Source of the DNA: Enterosoma sp964427595
GTDB taxonomy: Bacteria; Bacillota_I; Bacilli_A; RFN20; CAG-288
NCBI GenBank assembly: GCA_964427595.1
Contig: CAYRUQ010000014.1
Location: 1 to 32,559 of the forward strand
Direction: 5' to 3'
Length of the DNA stretch: 32,559 nucleotides
Of this stretch, positions 14,535-22,288 are shown piece by piece. The notes under the pieces were generated by a model. That model saw only the letters and a list, made by a program, of their open reading frames with translations, had not been told where the DNA came from and searched no databases. The position numbers and the translations under genes are program-made. The number at the start of each line of letters is the position of its first letter. The stretch's first letter is position 1.

Positions 14535-15331
14535 ACAATGTTCTCCCTGTTTGCTAGATGGGTTAAGACGTTTGAATCGACTGAGAGGATGATGGGTTCT
14601 TCTTCAGTGATCAACACATCATTTTCATAGTGTGCGTTAAGCTTTTTATCTTTCGCCTTGATTCCCCAATCGTCAGCTAAGACGATGTATTCATGAGAAC
14701 CAGACATGACCATCGGTTCGATGGCTAAGACCATACCGGGTCTTAAGAAGGGACCGAGTCCCATCCGAGGAATATAGAAGTTAGGGATGAAGGGATCTTC
14801 GTGCATCTCTCTTCCTAAGCCGTGTCCGCCGAAGTCTCTGATTAAAGAATATCCATAAGAATCAGCCACTTTTTGAATGGCCATCGATATCTCATAGAGA
14901 TGTCTTCCGGCGTGACATACTTTTAAGGCTTCATAGAAACACTCTTCGGTGCAGCGGATGAGCCGTTTCGCTTCATCGGAGATGCTTCCGACAGCATAGG
15001 TTCGACAAGCGTCACCCTGGAAACCACTAGAGTCGACATTACCAATATCTAATGAGATGATGTCGCCTTCTTTGAGGATGACCTTAGAAGAAGGAATGCC
15101 GTGAATGACGATGTCATTGACGGAGGTGCAGATAGCTCCTGGAAATCCGTCATAACCTTTGAAGGTCGGTTTACAACCTTCTTCAGCTAAGAGCTCTTCT
15201 GCTTTCAAAGAGATCTCGAGAGTCGACTTCCCAGGCATGACTTCGTCTTTAAGCAAGTCGAAGACATGCCCGAGTTTACGACCGACTTCAATCATCTTCT
15301 GTTGTTCAGCTTGACTTTTGATATTTACCAT
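14531..15331 (-). CDS. map: Methionine aminopeptidase type I
   Basis: Map removes the initiator Met from nascent proteins after deformylation. The 266-residue enzyme has the pita-bread metal ligands D95, D107, H170, E205 and E236, in SLDIG, GDACR, FGGHGLGREMHEDP, AIEPMV and HYEND. H177 and the substrate-side H78 (VIHGIP) are present. It lacks an N-terminal SH3-type extension, so it is the short bacterial form. It lies between adk and infA, three bases after adk. Neighbouring infA and fmt also act in the start of protein synthesis. Confidence 0.97.
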   Translation of the reverse strand: MVNIKSQAEQQKMIEVGRKLGHVFDLLKDEVMPGKSTLEISLKAEELLAEEGCKPTFKGYDGFPGAICTSVNDIVIHGIPSSKVILKEGDIISLDIGNVDSSGFQGDACRTYAVGSISDEAKRLIRCTEECFYEALKVCHAGRHLYEISMAIQKVADSYGYSLIRDFGGHGLGREMHEDPFIPNFYIPRMGLGPFLRPGMVLAIEPMVMSGSHEYIVLADDWGIKAKDKKLNAHYENDVLITEEEPIILSVDSNVLTHLANRENIV

Positions 15332-15334
15332 ATC

Positions 15335-15991
15335 TTACAAACTGGCGACGATCTCTTGCACTTCGTCAAAGACGAGTTTGATATCTTTAAAACCATCGAG
15401 CTCTCTGACGAGACCTTTCTCTTGGTAATACTTGACGAGAGGAAGGGTCTTTTCGTGATAGTCGTTGAGTCTGACGGCGAAGCTCTCAGGTCGATCATCA
15501 GGTCTTAAGATCAACTCTTTTCCGCAGTTATCGCAGATACCTTCGACCTTGCTGGGTTTAGTCTTGAGATTGTAAGAAGCTCCACAACCGGTGCAGACTC
15601 TTCTATTTGAGATTCTCTCGATCAACTTAGCATCCTCAGCGGTGAGGAGGAAGACGACAGAGAGCTTCTTGTTTAAGGAAGTGAGGATCTCTTCTAAAGC
15701 GTCAGCTTGAGCGATCGTTCTCGGAAAACCGTCGAGCAAGAAGCCTTTTTTGCAATCGTCAGCTTTCAGTCTCTCTCTGACTAAACCGACAGTGACAGAA
15801 TCAGGAACTAAGCGTCCTGATTTGATGTATTCAGAAGCTTCTAAACCGAGAGGAGTCTTATTCTCAATCGCACTTCTGAACATATCACCAGTGGAGATAT
15901 GCGGGATCGCATATCTCTCACAGATGAGCTCGGATTGGGTGCCCTTGCCAGCGGCGGGAGGGCCCATAAGGATGATGTTTAATTCATTCAT
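15335..15991 (-). CDS. adk: Adenylate kinase (zinc-binding lid)
   Basis: Adk interconverts ATP plus AMP with two ADP. The 218-residue long form starts with the P-loop GPPAAGKGT at 10-18. The AMP-binding TGDMFR is at 34-39 and the DGFPRT motif at 87-92. The lid carries four cysteines, C133, C136, C153 and C156, forming a structural zinc site typical of Gram-positive enzymes. DDRPESFAVRLNDYHEKT follows. Its ATG overlaps the secY stop by one base, so expression is tied to the translocon. Confidence 0.98.
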   Translation of the reverse strand: MNELNIILMGPPAAGKGTQSELICERYAIPHISTGDMFRSAIENKTPLGLEASEYIKSGRLVPDSVTVGLVRERLKADDCKKGFLLDGFPRTIAQADALEEILTSLNKKLSVVFLLTAEDAKLIERISNRRVCTGCGASYNLKTKPSKVEGICDNCGKELILRPDDRPESFAVRLNDYHEKTLPLVKYYQEKGLVRELDGFKDIKLVFDEVQEIVASL

Positions 15992-17334
15992 TACATTTCA
16001 CTCTCCGCTTGATAGCCGTTGCCGGCGAGGATACCAGTGATTTGGTTATAGACTTCTAGGGCGACACCGACGACGATGATGATACCTGTACCACCTAATG
16101 ATAAGGAGGAAGGAACCGCTCCAGATAATGAGAGGATGATCGGTAACAAAGCGATGATCGTCAAGGCCATAGCCCCTATGAAGGTGATTCTAGAGAGGGT
16201 GCGTTTGATGTACTTCTCAGTCTCAGCACCGGGTTTGATACCGGTGATATAAGTACCCGAGGTCTGGAAGTTCTCAGCGATTCTCTCAGGATTGATTTGT
16301 AGTTGTGAATAGAAGTAGGAGAAGAGAATGATCAAGATAGCGTAGATGATCGGACCCCACGGGAAGGCGAAGTCATCAGTCATCTGTGTCATCGACTGGA
16401 AGTTGAAGACAGCTTCCAAAGTCTCAGTCCAAGCAGGTGGATTGCCGTTAGAGAAGAGGGCGATCAAGATCGAAGGAGCGACCATGATGGATGAGGAGAA
16501 GATGACGGGCATGACGGAGGAAGCGTTGACCTTGATGGGGAGGAAGGAAGATTGTTGAGTAGCTAACTCGCTAGATTGCGAGGTGTTGGAGTGAGAGACG
16601 GGTAGTTTTCTGACGGATTTTTCAATGAAGGTGACAAAGAGGATGATCAAGAAGAAGGCCAAGAGGTAGATGAAAATCTGAACGGAACCAGAGAGGATCA
16701 AGGAAGGATCACCAGTTGATAATCTAGTTCCCAAGTATTCGCTGAAAGCGGTCGTGATCTGAGAAGGAAGAGAGGAGATGATACCGCAGAAGATCAACAT
16801 GGAGATACCATTTCCGATACCTTTATCGGTGATTTGATCACCTAACCAGTTGAGCATCATGGTTCCAGCGGTCATATAGATGATGATCTTGGTGTAACCC
16901 CACGCAGAAGAATCATCCATCGTGATACCATCGCTATTGGAGAGAGCGACGATGATGCCGTAGGCCTGCACAGCTCCTAATACAAGAGAGAGGATACGGG
17001 TGACGACGTTGAGACGTTTACGCCCGGATTCTCCTTCTTTCGTCATCTGAGTCAAGGAAGGTAAGACATCCATTGACAACAATTGAATGATGATGGAGGA
17101 GGTGATGTAAGGCGAGACACCCAGAGCGAACATAGAGAAGTTCTGGAGAGCTCCGCCACCCATCATGTTCAGGATGGAGAAGGAATTCGTGGTGTCAGAC
17201 CAGATGTCTTCATTGACCGTGACGCCAGGAACAGTGATAGCCGATCCGATTCTGAAAACAAGGAATATAGCGAAGGTGAACAGGATACGATTTAAGACTT
17301 CCTTGTTGTGAAAAAATGCGGATAGCTTTTTCAT
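15991..17334 (-). CDS. secY: Protein translocase subunit SecY
   Basis: SecY forms the ten-helix channel for protein export. The 447-residue sequence has the family marks VFRIGSAITVPGV (helix 1), MFALGVSPYITSSIIIQLL (helix 2, plug region and lateral gate), GIGNGISMLIF and INPERIAENFQTSGTYI. The fourth cytoplasmic loop is unusual: the expected basic YAKR..GRK..GGQ is replaced by SHSNTSQSSELATQQSSFLP, with no lysine or arginine. The ATG overlaps the rplO stop by one base. It sits in the normal place between rplO and adk. Confidence 0.98.
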   Translation of the reverse strand: MKKLSAFFHNKEVLNRILFTFAIFLVFRIGSAITVPGVTVNEDIWSDTTNSFSILNMMGGGALQNFSMFALGVSPYITSSIIIQLLSMDVLPSLTQMTKEGESGRKRLNVVTRILSLVLGAVQAYGIIVALSNSDGITMDDSSAWGYTKIIIYMTAGTMMLNWLGDQITDKGIGNGISMLIFCGIISSLPSQITTAFSEYLGTRLSTGDPSLILSGSVQIFIYLLAFFLIILFVTFIEKSVRKLPVSHSNTSQSSELATQQSSFLPIKVNASSVMPVIFSSSIMVAPSILIALFSNGNPPAWTETLEAVFNFQSMTQMTDDFAFPWGPIIYAILIILFSYFYSQLQINPERIAENFQTSGTYITGIKPGAETEKYIKRTLSRITFIGAMALTIIALLPIILSLSGAVPSSLSLGGTGIIIVVGVALEVYNQITGILAGNGYQAESEM

Positions 17335-17867
17335 TAGACTTCCTCGTGCTTATGTTCTTCGTCTTGACAACAGCAACAATGAGGATGAGTGAGAGCTTTT
17401 AAGCTTCTTCTAGCATCTCTTAAGGAGATGACTTCAGCCTTACCACCATTAGCTTCGATGGCAGCTTTAGCGGAAGCGGAGAAAGCTTGGACAGAGACGG
17501 TTAAGTTCTTGCTGAGAGTCCCCTTACCTAAGATCTTGACAGGGTTGTTGAGATTGTGGATGAGACCGACGCTGAGAAGAGAGATGCAGTTGACTTCCTC
17601 ACCATCTTCAAAGCGAGCGTCTAAATCGACGAGGTTGATGACTTGGTAAGAGACACGGCCATAGTTGACAAAACCGTGTTTAGGGATACGACGGTAAAGC
17701 GGGAGCTGTCCGCCTTCGAAACCGACAGGAACCTTCTGACCCTGTCTAGCTCCTTGACCCTTCTGACCTCTAGTGGAGGTCTTTCCCATACCGGAGCCGA
17801 TACCATGACCGACTCTCTTGGAGGTGTGACGTGAGCCTTCAGCAATAGTCAAATTGTTAAGCGCCAT
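17334..17867 (-). CDS. rplO: Ribosomal protein L15 with Cys/His-rich C-terminal tail
   Basis: L15 binds 23S rRNA late in 50S assembly. The start at 17867, with GAGGAGG upstream, gives 177 residues; an earlier TTG falls in the SD itself. The core is normal: RHTSKRVGHGIGSGMGKTST, GARQGQKVPVGFEGGQLPLYRR, and IEANGGKAEVISL. The family normally ends about there, near 146 residues. Here a tail of about 30 residues follows, with HPHCCCCQDEEHKHEEV: H161, H163, C164-C167, H172 and H174. That is a likely soft-metal site. The reading is uninterrupted to a TAA overlapping the secY ATG. No rpmD lies upstream, where L30 is normally encoded. Confidence 0.96.
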   Translation of the reverse strand: MALNNLTIAEGSRHTSKRVGHGIGSGMGKTSTRGQKGQGARQGQKVPVGFEGGQLPLYRRIPKHGFVNYGRVSYQVINLVDLDARFEDGEEVNCISLLSVGLIHNLNNPVKILGKGTLSKNLTVSVQAFSASAKAAIEANGGKAEVISLRDARRSLKALTHPHCCCCQDEEHKHEEV

Positions 17868-17878
17868 AATTGTCCTCC

Positions 17879-18532
17879 TCAATCGTTATCAGCGCTCTTC
17901 GCTTGTTCAGCGACAGGCTTGATGATCTTTCCGTAACGTAAGCTAGCGACGCTGGAATAAGTCTTGAGCTTAGCTAAACCGTCGATCGTAGCTTTGACAA
18001 CGTTGGTCTGGGTGCGAGAGCCATAAATCTTAGAATAGACATTCTTGACACCAGCTAACTCCAAAACAGCACGGACAGCACCACCAGCGATGAGTCCAGT
18101 ACCGGCAGGAGCGGGCTTTAAGAAGACTTCAGTGGCTCCGAATTTACCGATGATGAGATGGTTGATAGTGCCATCTTTGGTGATCTCGATCTGTTTGAGA
18201 TTCTTTCTAGCAGAAGCCATACCTTTCTTGATAGCTTCCGGGACTTCGGTGGATTTGCCAAGTCCATATCCATATCTTCCTTTACCATCACCGATGACGA
18301 CAAGAGCGGAGAATCTCATTCTCTTACCACCCTTGACGACCTTGGTAACACGGGAGATTTTGACGACTCTCTCCTCAAACTCCTTCTCCTGTTGGGCTCT
18401 TCCGAAGCCTCTGGAGCGGTTGTTGTTTTGACGATTAGAAGCACGTCCGCTGTTATTAGTCTTAGCCTGTTTTTCAGCAGGTTGACTCTCAGGAGTGTTC
18501 ACTTCGTTTTTCTCGATTTCTTTTTCAGCCAT
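17879..18532 (-). CDS. rpsE: Ribosomal protein S5 with long N-terminal tail
   Basis: S5 sits at the mRNA entry tunnel and affects fidelity. The core, about residues 50-205, has EFEERVVKISRVTKVVKGGK, RFSALVVIGDGKGRYGYGLG and GAVRAVLELAGVKNVYSKIYGS. The first 48 residues are a low-complexity tail, MAEKEIEKNEVNT then NNSGRASNRQNNNRSRGFGR, which makes it 217 long against about 166 in B. subtilis. Its stop codon lies in the SD of rplO. The usual next gene rpmD is absent. Confidence 0.98.
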   Translation of the reverse strand: MAEKEIEKNEVNTPESQPAEKQAKTNNSGRASNRQNNNRSRGFGRAQQEKEFEERVVKISRVTKVVKGGKRMRFSALVVIGDGKGRYGYGLGKSTEVPEAIKKGMASARKNLKQIEITKDGTINHLIIGKFGATEVFLKPAPAGTGLIAGGAVRAVLELAGVKNVYSKIYGSRTQTNVVKATIDGLAKLKTYSSVASLRYGKIIKPVAEQAKSADND

Positions 18533-18542
18533 ACGTGCCTCC

Positions 18543-18899
18543 TTAGAAAACTAATCCACCCTCACGGCAAGCATCCGCTAAAGCGGCGACTTTACCATGA
18601 TAGAGGTAGCCGGAACGATCGAAGACGGCTTTGGTGATCTTCAAGTCAGTAGCCTTCTTGGCTAAGTCGGCGCCGACAGCCTTAGCAGCTTCGACGTTAG
18701 AGGGGTTCTCTAAATTGAGCTTAGCGGAAGAAGATGAGCATAAAGTGGTGCCATTTTCGTCGTCGATAAGAGAAGCGTAGATGAACTTGTTGGAGCGGAA
18801 GACGGAGATACGAGGGCAAGTAGCGGTACCAGAGATTCTGGCTCTGATACGCTTATGACGATGCTTTCTCCGAGCGTTTTTATCAAATGCAGTATACAT
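18543..18899 (-). CDS. rplR: Ribosomal protein L18
   Basis: L18 binds 5S rRNA together with L5 in the central protuberance. The 118 residues include RRKHRHKRIRARISGTATCP, the RNA-binding arm, FRSNKFIYASLIDD, and the C-terminal FDRSGYLYHGKVAALADACR. Length is normal. GGAGG lies upstream of the ATG. Confidence 0.97.
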   Translation of the reverse strand: MYTAFDKNARRKHRHKRIRARISGTATCPRISVFRSNKFIYASLIDDENGTTLCSSSSAKLNLENPSNVEAAKAVGADLAKKATDLKITKAVFDRSGYLYHGKVAALADACREGGLVF

Positions 18900-18914
18900 G
18901 TTTCCTCACCTCCG

Positions 18915-19460
18915 TCACTTGCCACCGGACTGTTTCTTAGCAGAAGCAGGCTGACGAAGAGCGATGACCTCGTTCTTGTAGCGGATACCTTTGCCATGAT
19001 AGCACTCGGGCTTGCGGTAGCTTCTGACCACAGCAGCAAACTGACCGACTTTCTGTTTGTCGATGCCTGAGATCGTGATCTCAGACTGCTTGACGGAGAC
19101 ATCGACACCAGCGACCGGGTGAACGACATCTTCGTGGGAATGACCGACGTGTAAGACGAGGTCATTTCCTCTCATCTCAGCACGATAACCGACACCTTTG
19201 ATCTCAAGAACCTTGGTGAAGCCGTTAGAGACGCCTTCGACCATGTTGTTTAAGAGGGCTCTGGTCGTGCCGTGAATCATCTTATATTCATCGCTAGGAC
19301 GGGTGACGAGAAGCTCGTTGCCGTTAACTTCGATATTAAGATGCTTGTTGAATTCTCTTGTGAGTTCGCCCTTAGGTCCCTTGACGGTGACGACACCGTC
19401 ATTGACAGTGATTTGAACACCGGCGGGAAGAGCGATGGGTTTTCTTCCGATTCTGGACAT
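18915..19460 (-). CDS. rplF: Ribosomal protein L6
   Basis: L6 lies near the factor-binding base of the stalk. The start at 19460 (AAGGAG upstream) gives 181 residues, MSRIGRKPIALPAGV, which is how L6 proteins begin; a start 18 bases earlier is unlikely. VTVKGPKGELTREF, GTTRALLNNMVEGV, and the second domain with GIDKQKVGQFAAVVRS and YHGKGIRYKNEV are diagnostic. Confidence 0.97.
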   Translation of the reverse strand: MSRIGRKPIALPAGVQITVNDGVVTVKGPKGELTREFNKHLNIEVNGNELLVTRPSDEYKMIHGTTRALLNNMVEGVSNGFTKVLEIKGVGYRAEMRGNDLVLHVGHSHEDVVHPVAGVDVSVKQSEITISGIDKQKVGQFAAVVRSYRKPECYHGKGIRYKNEVIALRQPASAKKQSGGK

Positions 19461-19471
19461 GTTCTTTCTCC

Positions 19472-19873
19472 TTACCAAACATAAGCGACGACTTCGCCGC
19501 CGACGTTGAGTTTACGAGCTTCCTTATCGGTCAGAACACCTTTGGAAGTGCTGATGATAGCGATGCCAAGTCCGTTTAAGACCTTGGGTAACTTATCAGC
19601 AGGGACGGTGATACGTAAGCCGGGTTTAGAAATTCTCTTGAGGTTGGTGATGACACGATTTCCTTCAGAATCATATTTGAGGGTGATAGTGAGGGTCTTG
19701 TAGGATTTCTTCTCCTCAGGAGTGACTCTGTAATCAGCGATGAAACCCTCTTTCTTGAGGATTTTAGCGATCTCTTCGCAAGCTTTAGAAGTAGGAAGAG
19801 AGACCTTGGGCTGTTTGCTCAAATTGGCATTGCGGATGCGGGTGAGCATATCAGCGATGGTATCGTTAACCAT
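19472..19873 (-). CDS. rpsH: Ribosomal protein S8
   Basis: S8 binds helix 21 of 16S rRNA and in other bacteria also represses the spc operon by binding its mRNA. The 133 residues include DTIADMLTRIRNANLSKQPKV, a central LKYDSEGNRVITNLKRISKPG and the C-terminal GIAIISTSKGVLTDKEARK. Length is standard. The spc-operon S8 target near rplE was not evident by eye. Confidence 0.97.
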   Translation of the reverse strand: MVNDTIADMLTRIRNANLSKQPKVSLPTSKACEEIAKILKKEGFIADYRVTPEEKKSYKTLTITLKYDSEGNRVITNLKRISKPGLRITVPADKLPKVLNGLGIAIISTSKGVLTDKEARKLNVGGEVVAYVW

Positions 19874-19892
19874 AATTCTCGATTCCTCCTTC

Positions 19893-20078
19893 CTACCAAC
19901 TGGCCTTGTGCATGCCAGGGATCTCGCCTTTGTAAGCCATCTCTCTTAAGCAGATACGGCAGATGCCGAACTTTCTGATGACGGCGTGGACACGGCCACA
20001 GCGAGCACAACGAGTGTATTTACGAGTCGAATACTTCTGAGGACGGGCACACTTGACGATTAATGCTTTTCTTGCCAT
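19893..20078 (-). CDS. rpsN: Ribosomal protein S14, zinc-type
   Basis: S14 is a 30S head protein. This is the short zinc-ribbon form of 61 residues with C24, C27, C40 and C43 in RCARC and ICRIC. It ends MHKASW, as in Gram-positive type-Z S14. A zinc-free paralogue may exist elsewhere but cannot be seen here. Confidence 0.98.
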   Translation of the reverse strand: MARKALIVKCARPQKYSTRKYTRCARCGRVHAVIRKFGICRICLREMAYKGEIPGMHKASW

Positions 20079-20089
20079 GATGTTCCTCC

Positions 20090-20671
20090 TTATTTAGCGA
20101 AGGGCATGCCCAGCTTCTCAAGCAAGAAGTATGCCTCTTTATCAGTTTTAGCAGTGGTGACGATGACGATATCCATACCCTGAGTACGGGTGACTTTATC
20201 ATAGACGATCTCAGGGAAGATCAGTTGTTCCTTGACACCGAGGGAATAATCACCTCTGCCATCGAAGGAATCTTTGGAGACGCCACGGAAGTCACGGACA
20301 CGAGGGAGATCGATGTTGATGAATTTATCTAAGAAATCATACATTCTCACTCTTCTCAAGGTGACTTTGACACCGACAGGGACACCCTCACGGAGCTTGA
20401 AGTTAGCGATCGACTTCTTAGCTCTGGTGACGACGGGGTGTTGACCGGAGATGACTTCCATCTCTTTGACAGCTTCTTGGACATGCTTTTCGTTAGTTCC
20501 AGCATCACCAAGACGCATATTTAAGATGATTTTGACGAGCTTAGGACATTCCATGATGGAAGAATAGTTGAATTCTTTCATCAAAGCAGGGACGACTTCA
20601 TCCTTGTAGAATGTCTCAAGACGAGAGATCACTTTCGCTTGTTGAGCGCCATTAGTTTTCTTTTCAGCCAT
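20090..20671 (-). CDS. rplE: Ribosomal protein L5
   Basis: L5 binds 5S rRNA and contacts the P-site tRNA. The 193 residues include SSIMECPKLVKIILNMRLGD, SIANFKLREGVPVGVKVTLR, and RDFRGVSKDSFDGRGDYSLG. The first 18 residues, MAEKKTNGAQQAKVISRL, extend beyond the usual start. The initiation region is nearly identical at the DNA level to that of rpsK. The stop of rplX lies inside the SD. Confidence 0.98.
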   Translation of the reverse strand: MAEKKTNGAQQAKVISRLETFYKDEVVPALMKEFNYSSIMECPKLVKIILNMRLGDAGTNEKHVQEAVKEMEVISGQHPVVTRAKKSIANFKLREGVPVGVKVTLRRVRMYDFLDKFINIDLPRVRDFRGVSKDSFDGRGDYSLGVKEQLIFPEIVYDKVTRTQGMDIVIVTTAKTDKEAYFLLEKLGMPFAK

Positions 20672-20682
20672 TGTTACTCACC

Positions 20683-20991
20683 TCACTTGATGATCTCGCC
20701 GCTAGCTTTAGCATAGCGGACTTTCTTGTCTCCAGAGAGACGATATCCAACCCTGGTAGCTTTCCCGGTCTTAGGATCGACTAAAGCGACATTGGAGACA
20801 TCGATAGGAAGGTTGATGTCGTTGATTGATCCTTGAGGATTAGCTTGGGTAGGTTTGACGTGTTTCTTGTGAACGTTGATGCCTTCGACGATGACCTGAT
20901 GGGTCTTAGGGAGAGCTTTGGTGACCTTGCCGGTCTGACCTTTATACTCACCGGAGATGACGATGACATTATCACCAGTTTTGATTTTCAT
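20683..20991 (-). CDS. rplX: Ribosomal protein L24
   Basis: L24 is an assembly initiator of the 50S subunit. The start at 20991 (GGAGG upstream) gives 102 residues, MKIKTGDNVIVISGEYKGQTG, containing the KOW motif. HVKPTQANPQGSINDINLPI and a C-terminal zinc-free VGYRLSGDKKVRYAKASGE follow. Longer starts would overlap rplN and are rejected. Confidence 0.97.
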   Translation of the reverse strand: MKIKTGDNVIVISGEYKGQTGKVTKALPKTHQVIVEGINVHKKHVKPTQANPQGSINDINLPIDVSNVALVDPKTGKATRVGYRLSGDKKVRYAKASGEIIK

Positions 20992-21010
20992 ATCCGATCC
21001 TCCTTGACCA

Positions 21011-21385
21011 TCAGAGCACTTCGGGAGCGAGGGAGACAATCTTCATGAACATCTCACCTTTCTCACGTAACTCTCTAGCCACCGGGCCGAAAACACGGGT
21101 ACCCTTGGGGCTTCCATCCTCGTTGATGAGGACGACGGCGTTGTCATCGAAGCGGATGGTGGAACCATCTCTTCTTTGATAAGACTTCTTGACTCTGACG
21201 ATGACGCCTTTGACGACATCAGATTTCTTAACTTTGCCGTTAGGGATAGCATCCTTGACAGCGCAGATGACGATGTCACCGACAGAAGCGTTTCTTCTGA
21301 AGCTTCCTCCGAGCATACGGAAGACTCTCACAGAACGAGCGCCAGAGTTATCAGCGACAACGAGATTTGTTTCATTCTGTACCAT
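21011..21385 (-). CDS. rplN: Ribosomal protein L14
   Basis: L14 lies at the subunit interface. The 124 residues show NLVVADNSGARSVRVFRMLG, ASVGDIVICAVKDAIPNGKV, and TRVFGPVARELREKGEMFMK. The protein matches the family end to end; the start is fixed by the conserved N-terminus and spacing of one base after rpsQ. Confidence 0.98.
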   Translation of the reverse strand: MVQNETNLVVADNSGARSVRVFRMLGGSFRRNASVGDIVICAVKDAIPNGKVKKSDVVKGVIVRVKKSYQRRDGSTIRFDDNAVVLINEDGSPKGTRVFGPVARELREKGEMFMKIVSLAPEVL

Positions 21386-21386
21386 G

Positions 21387-21656
21387 TTATTCTCCCTTCT
21401 TCACGACAGAGACGAGACGGAATCTCTTATCGTGGCTTAGAGGACGGCACTCTTCGAAGATGACGGTGTCACCGACATGAGCGATTTCCTGATGATCGTC
21501 CACTTTGTATTTCTTGTGAACGAGAACACGCTTCTTGTAGATGGGATGAGCTTTGTATCTCTCAGTTTGAACTACGATGGTCTTCTGCATCTTATCGGAG
21601 ACCACTACGCCCTGAAGACGTCTTCTAGGCGAAACTTTATTGTTCTCTTCGCTCAT
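21387..21656 (-). CDS. rpsQ: Ribosomal protein S17
   Basis: S17 is an early-assembling 30S protein. The start at 21656 (AGGAGG upstream, inside rpmC) gives 89 residues, MSEENNKVSPRRRLQGVVVSD. KTIVVQTERYKAHPIYKKR and HVGDTVIFEECRPLS follow, all diagnostic. A longer start within rpmC is rejected. Confidence 0.97.
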   Translation of the reverse strand: MSEENNKVSPRRRLQGVVVSDKMQKTIVVQTERYKAHPIYKKRVLVHKKYKVDDHQEIAHVGDTVIFEECRPLSHDKRFRLVSVVKKGE

Positions 21657-21657
21657 A

Positions 21658-21867
21658 TCAGGCCTCCTGTTCTGACTTGGCACGTTTGCGTTCGTTTTCA
21701 ACGGTCAAGCATCTAGCGATGTCCTTACGGACTTGGGTTATCTTCTTTCCGTTATCGAGCTGTCCGCTCTTGGCTTGGAATCTCAAGTAGAGAAGGTTCT
21801 CTTTGAGTTCGAAGACCTTGCCAGCGAGTTCAGCGTCGGAAAGCTTTCTCACATCTTCAATTGTCAT
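21658..21867 (-). CDS. rpmC: Ribosomal protein L29
   Basis: L29 is a small helical hairpin near the tunnel exit, part of the docking site for trigger factor and SRP. The 69 residues include DVRKLSDAELAGKVFELKEN and LRFQAKSGQLDNGKKITQVR, typical of the family. ATGA overlap with rplP couples their translation. Confidence 0.97.
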   Translation of the reverse strand: MTIEDVRKLSDAELAGKVFELKENLLYLRFQAKSGQLDNGKKITQVRKDIARCLTVENERKRAKSEQEA

Positions 21868-22286
21868 AATTTATTCTCCTCCCCTTTCTTAACCACACGG
21901 GAAGTGACAGAGAGTTTGTAACCGGCTTGATGGAGCGCACGGATGGCGATTGAAGGATCGACACCAGCGACTTCGAACATGACGGTTCCTTTCTCAACGA
22001 CAGCAGCCCAGGCTTCAACAGTACCTTTTCCGTTACCCATACGGACTTCAAGAGGTTTCTTGGTGATACCGAGGTAAGGGAAGATACGAATGAAGGATTT
22101 ACCGATCTTTCTAGTATATCTAGCGAGGACGACACGAGCAGCCTCGATCTGGTGGTTGTTGATGTAGCCACCTTCAGTGGCGACGAGTCCATAATCACCA
22201 TAAGCCACAGTGTTGAGACGGCTGGCTTTAGCGTGAGGTCTGATCAAGTGTGTTCTGCGCCATTTAGTTCTTTTCGGTTGTAACAC
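21864..22286 (-). CDS. rplP: Ribosomal protein L16
   Basis: L16 contacts the A-site tRNA elbow. The 140 residues start MLQPKRTKWRRTHLIRPHAK, with GYINNHQIEAARVVLARYTR, RMGNGKGTVEAWAAVVEKGT and a C-terminal RALHQAGYKLSVTSRVVKK. The segment KIGKSFIRIFPYLGITKKPL replaces the more common KRGGKVWIKIFPDKP, a modest variation. Confidence 0.97.
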   Translation of the reverse strand: MLQPKRTKWRRTHLIRPHAKASRLNTVAYGDYGLVATEGGYINNHQIEAARVVLARYTRKIGKSFIRIFPYLGITKKPLEVRMGNGKGTVEAWAAVVEKGTVMFEVAGVDPSIAIRALHQAGYKLSVTSRVVKKGEENKL

Positions 22287-22288
22287 TT

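Noticed and set aside
18158..18637. 159-codon plus-strand frame opposite rpsE and rplR
   Set aside because: Serine-rich antisense of two solid ribosomal genes; typical shadow frame in this codon usage.
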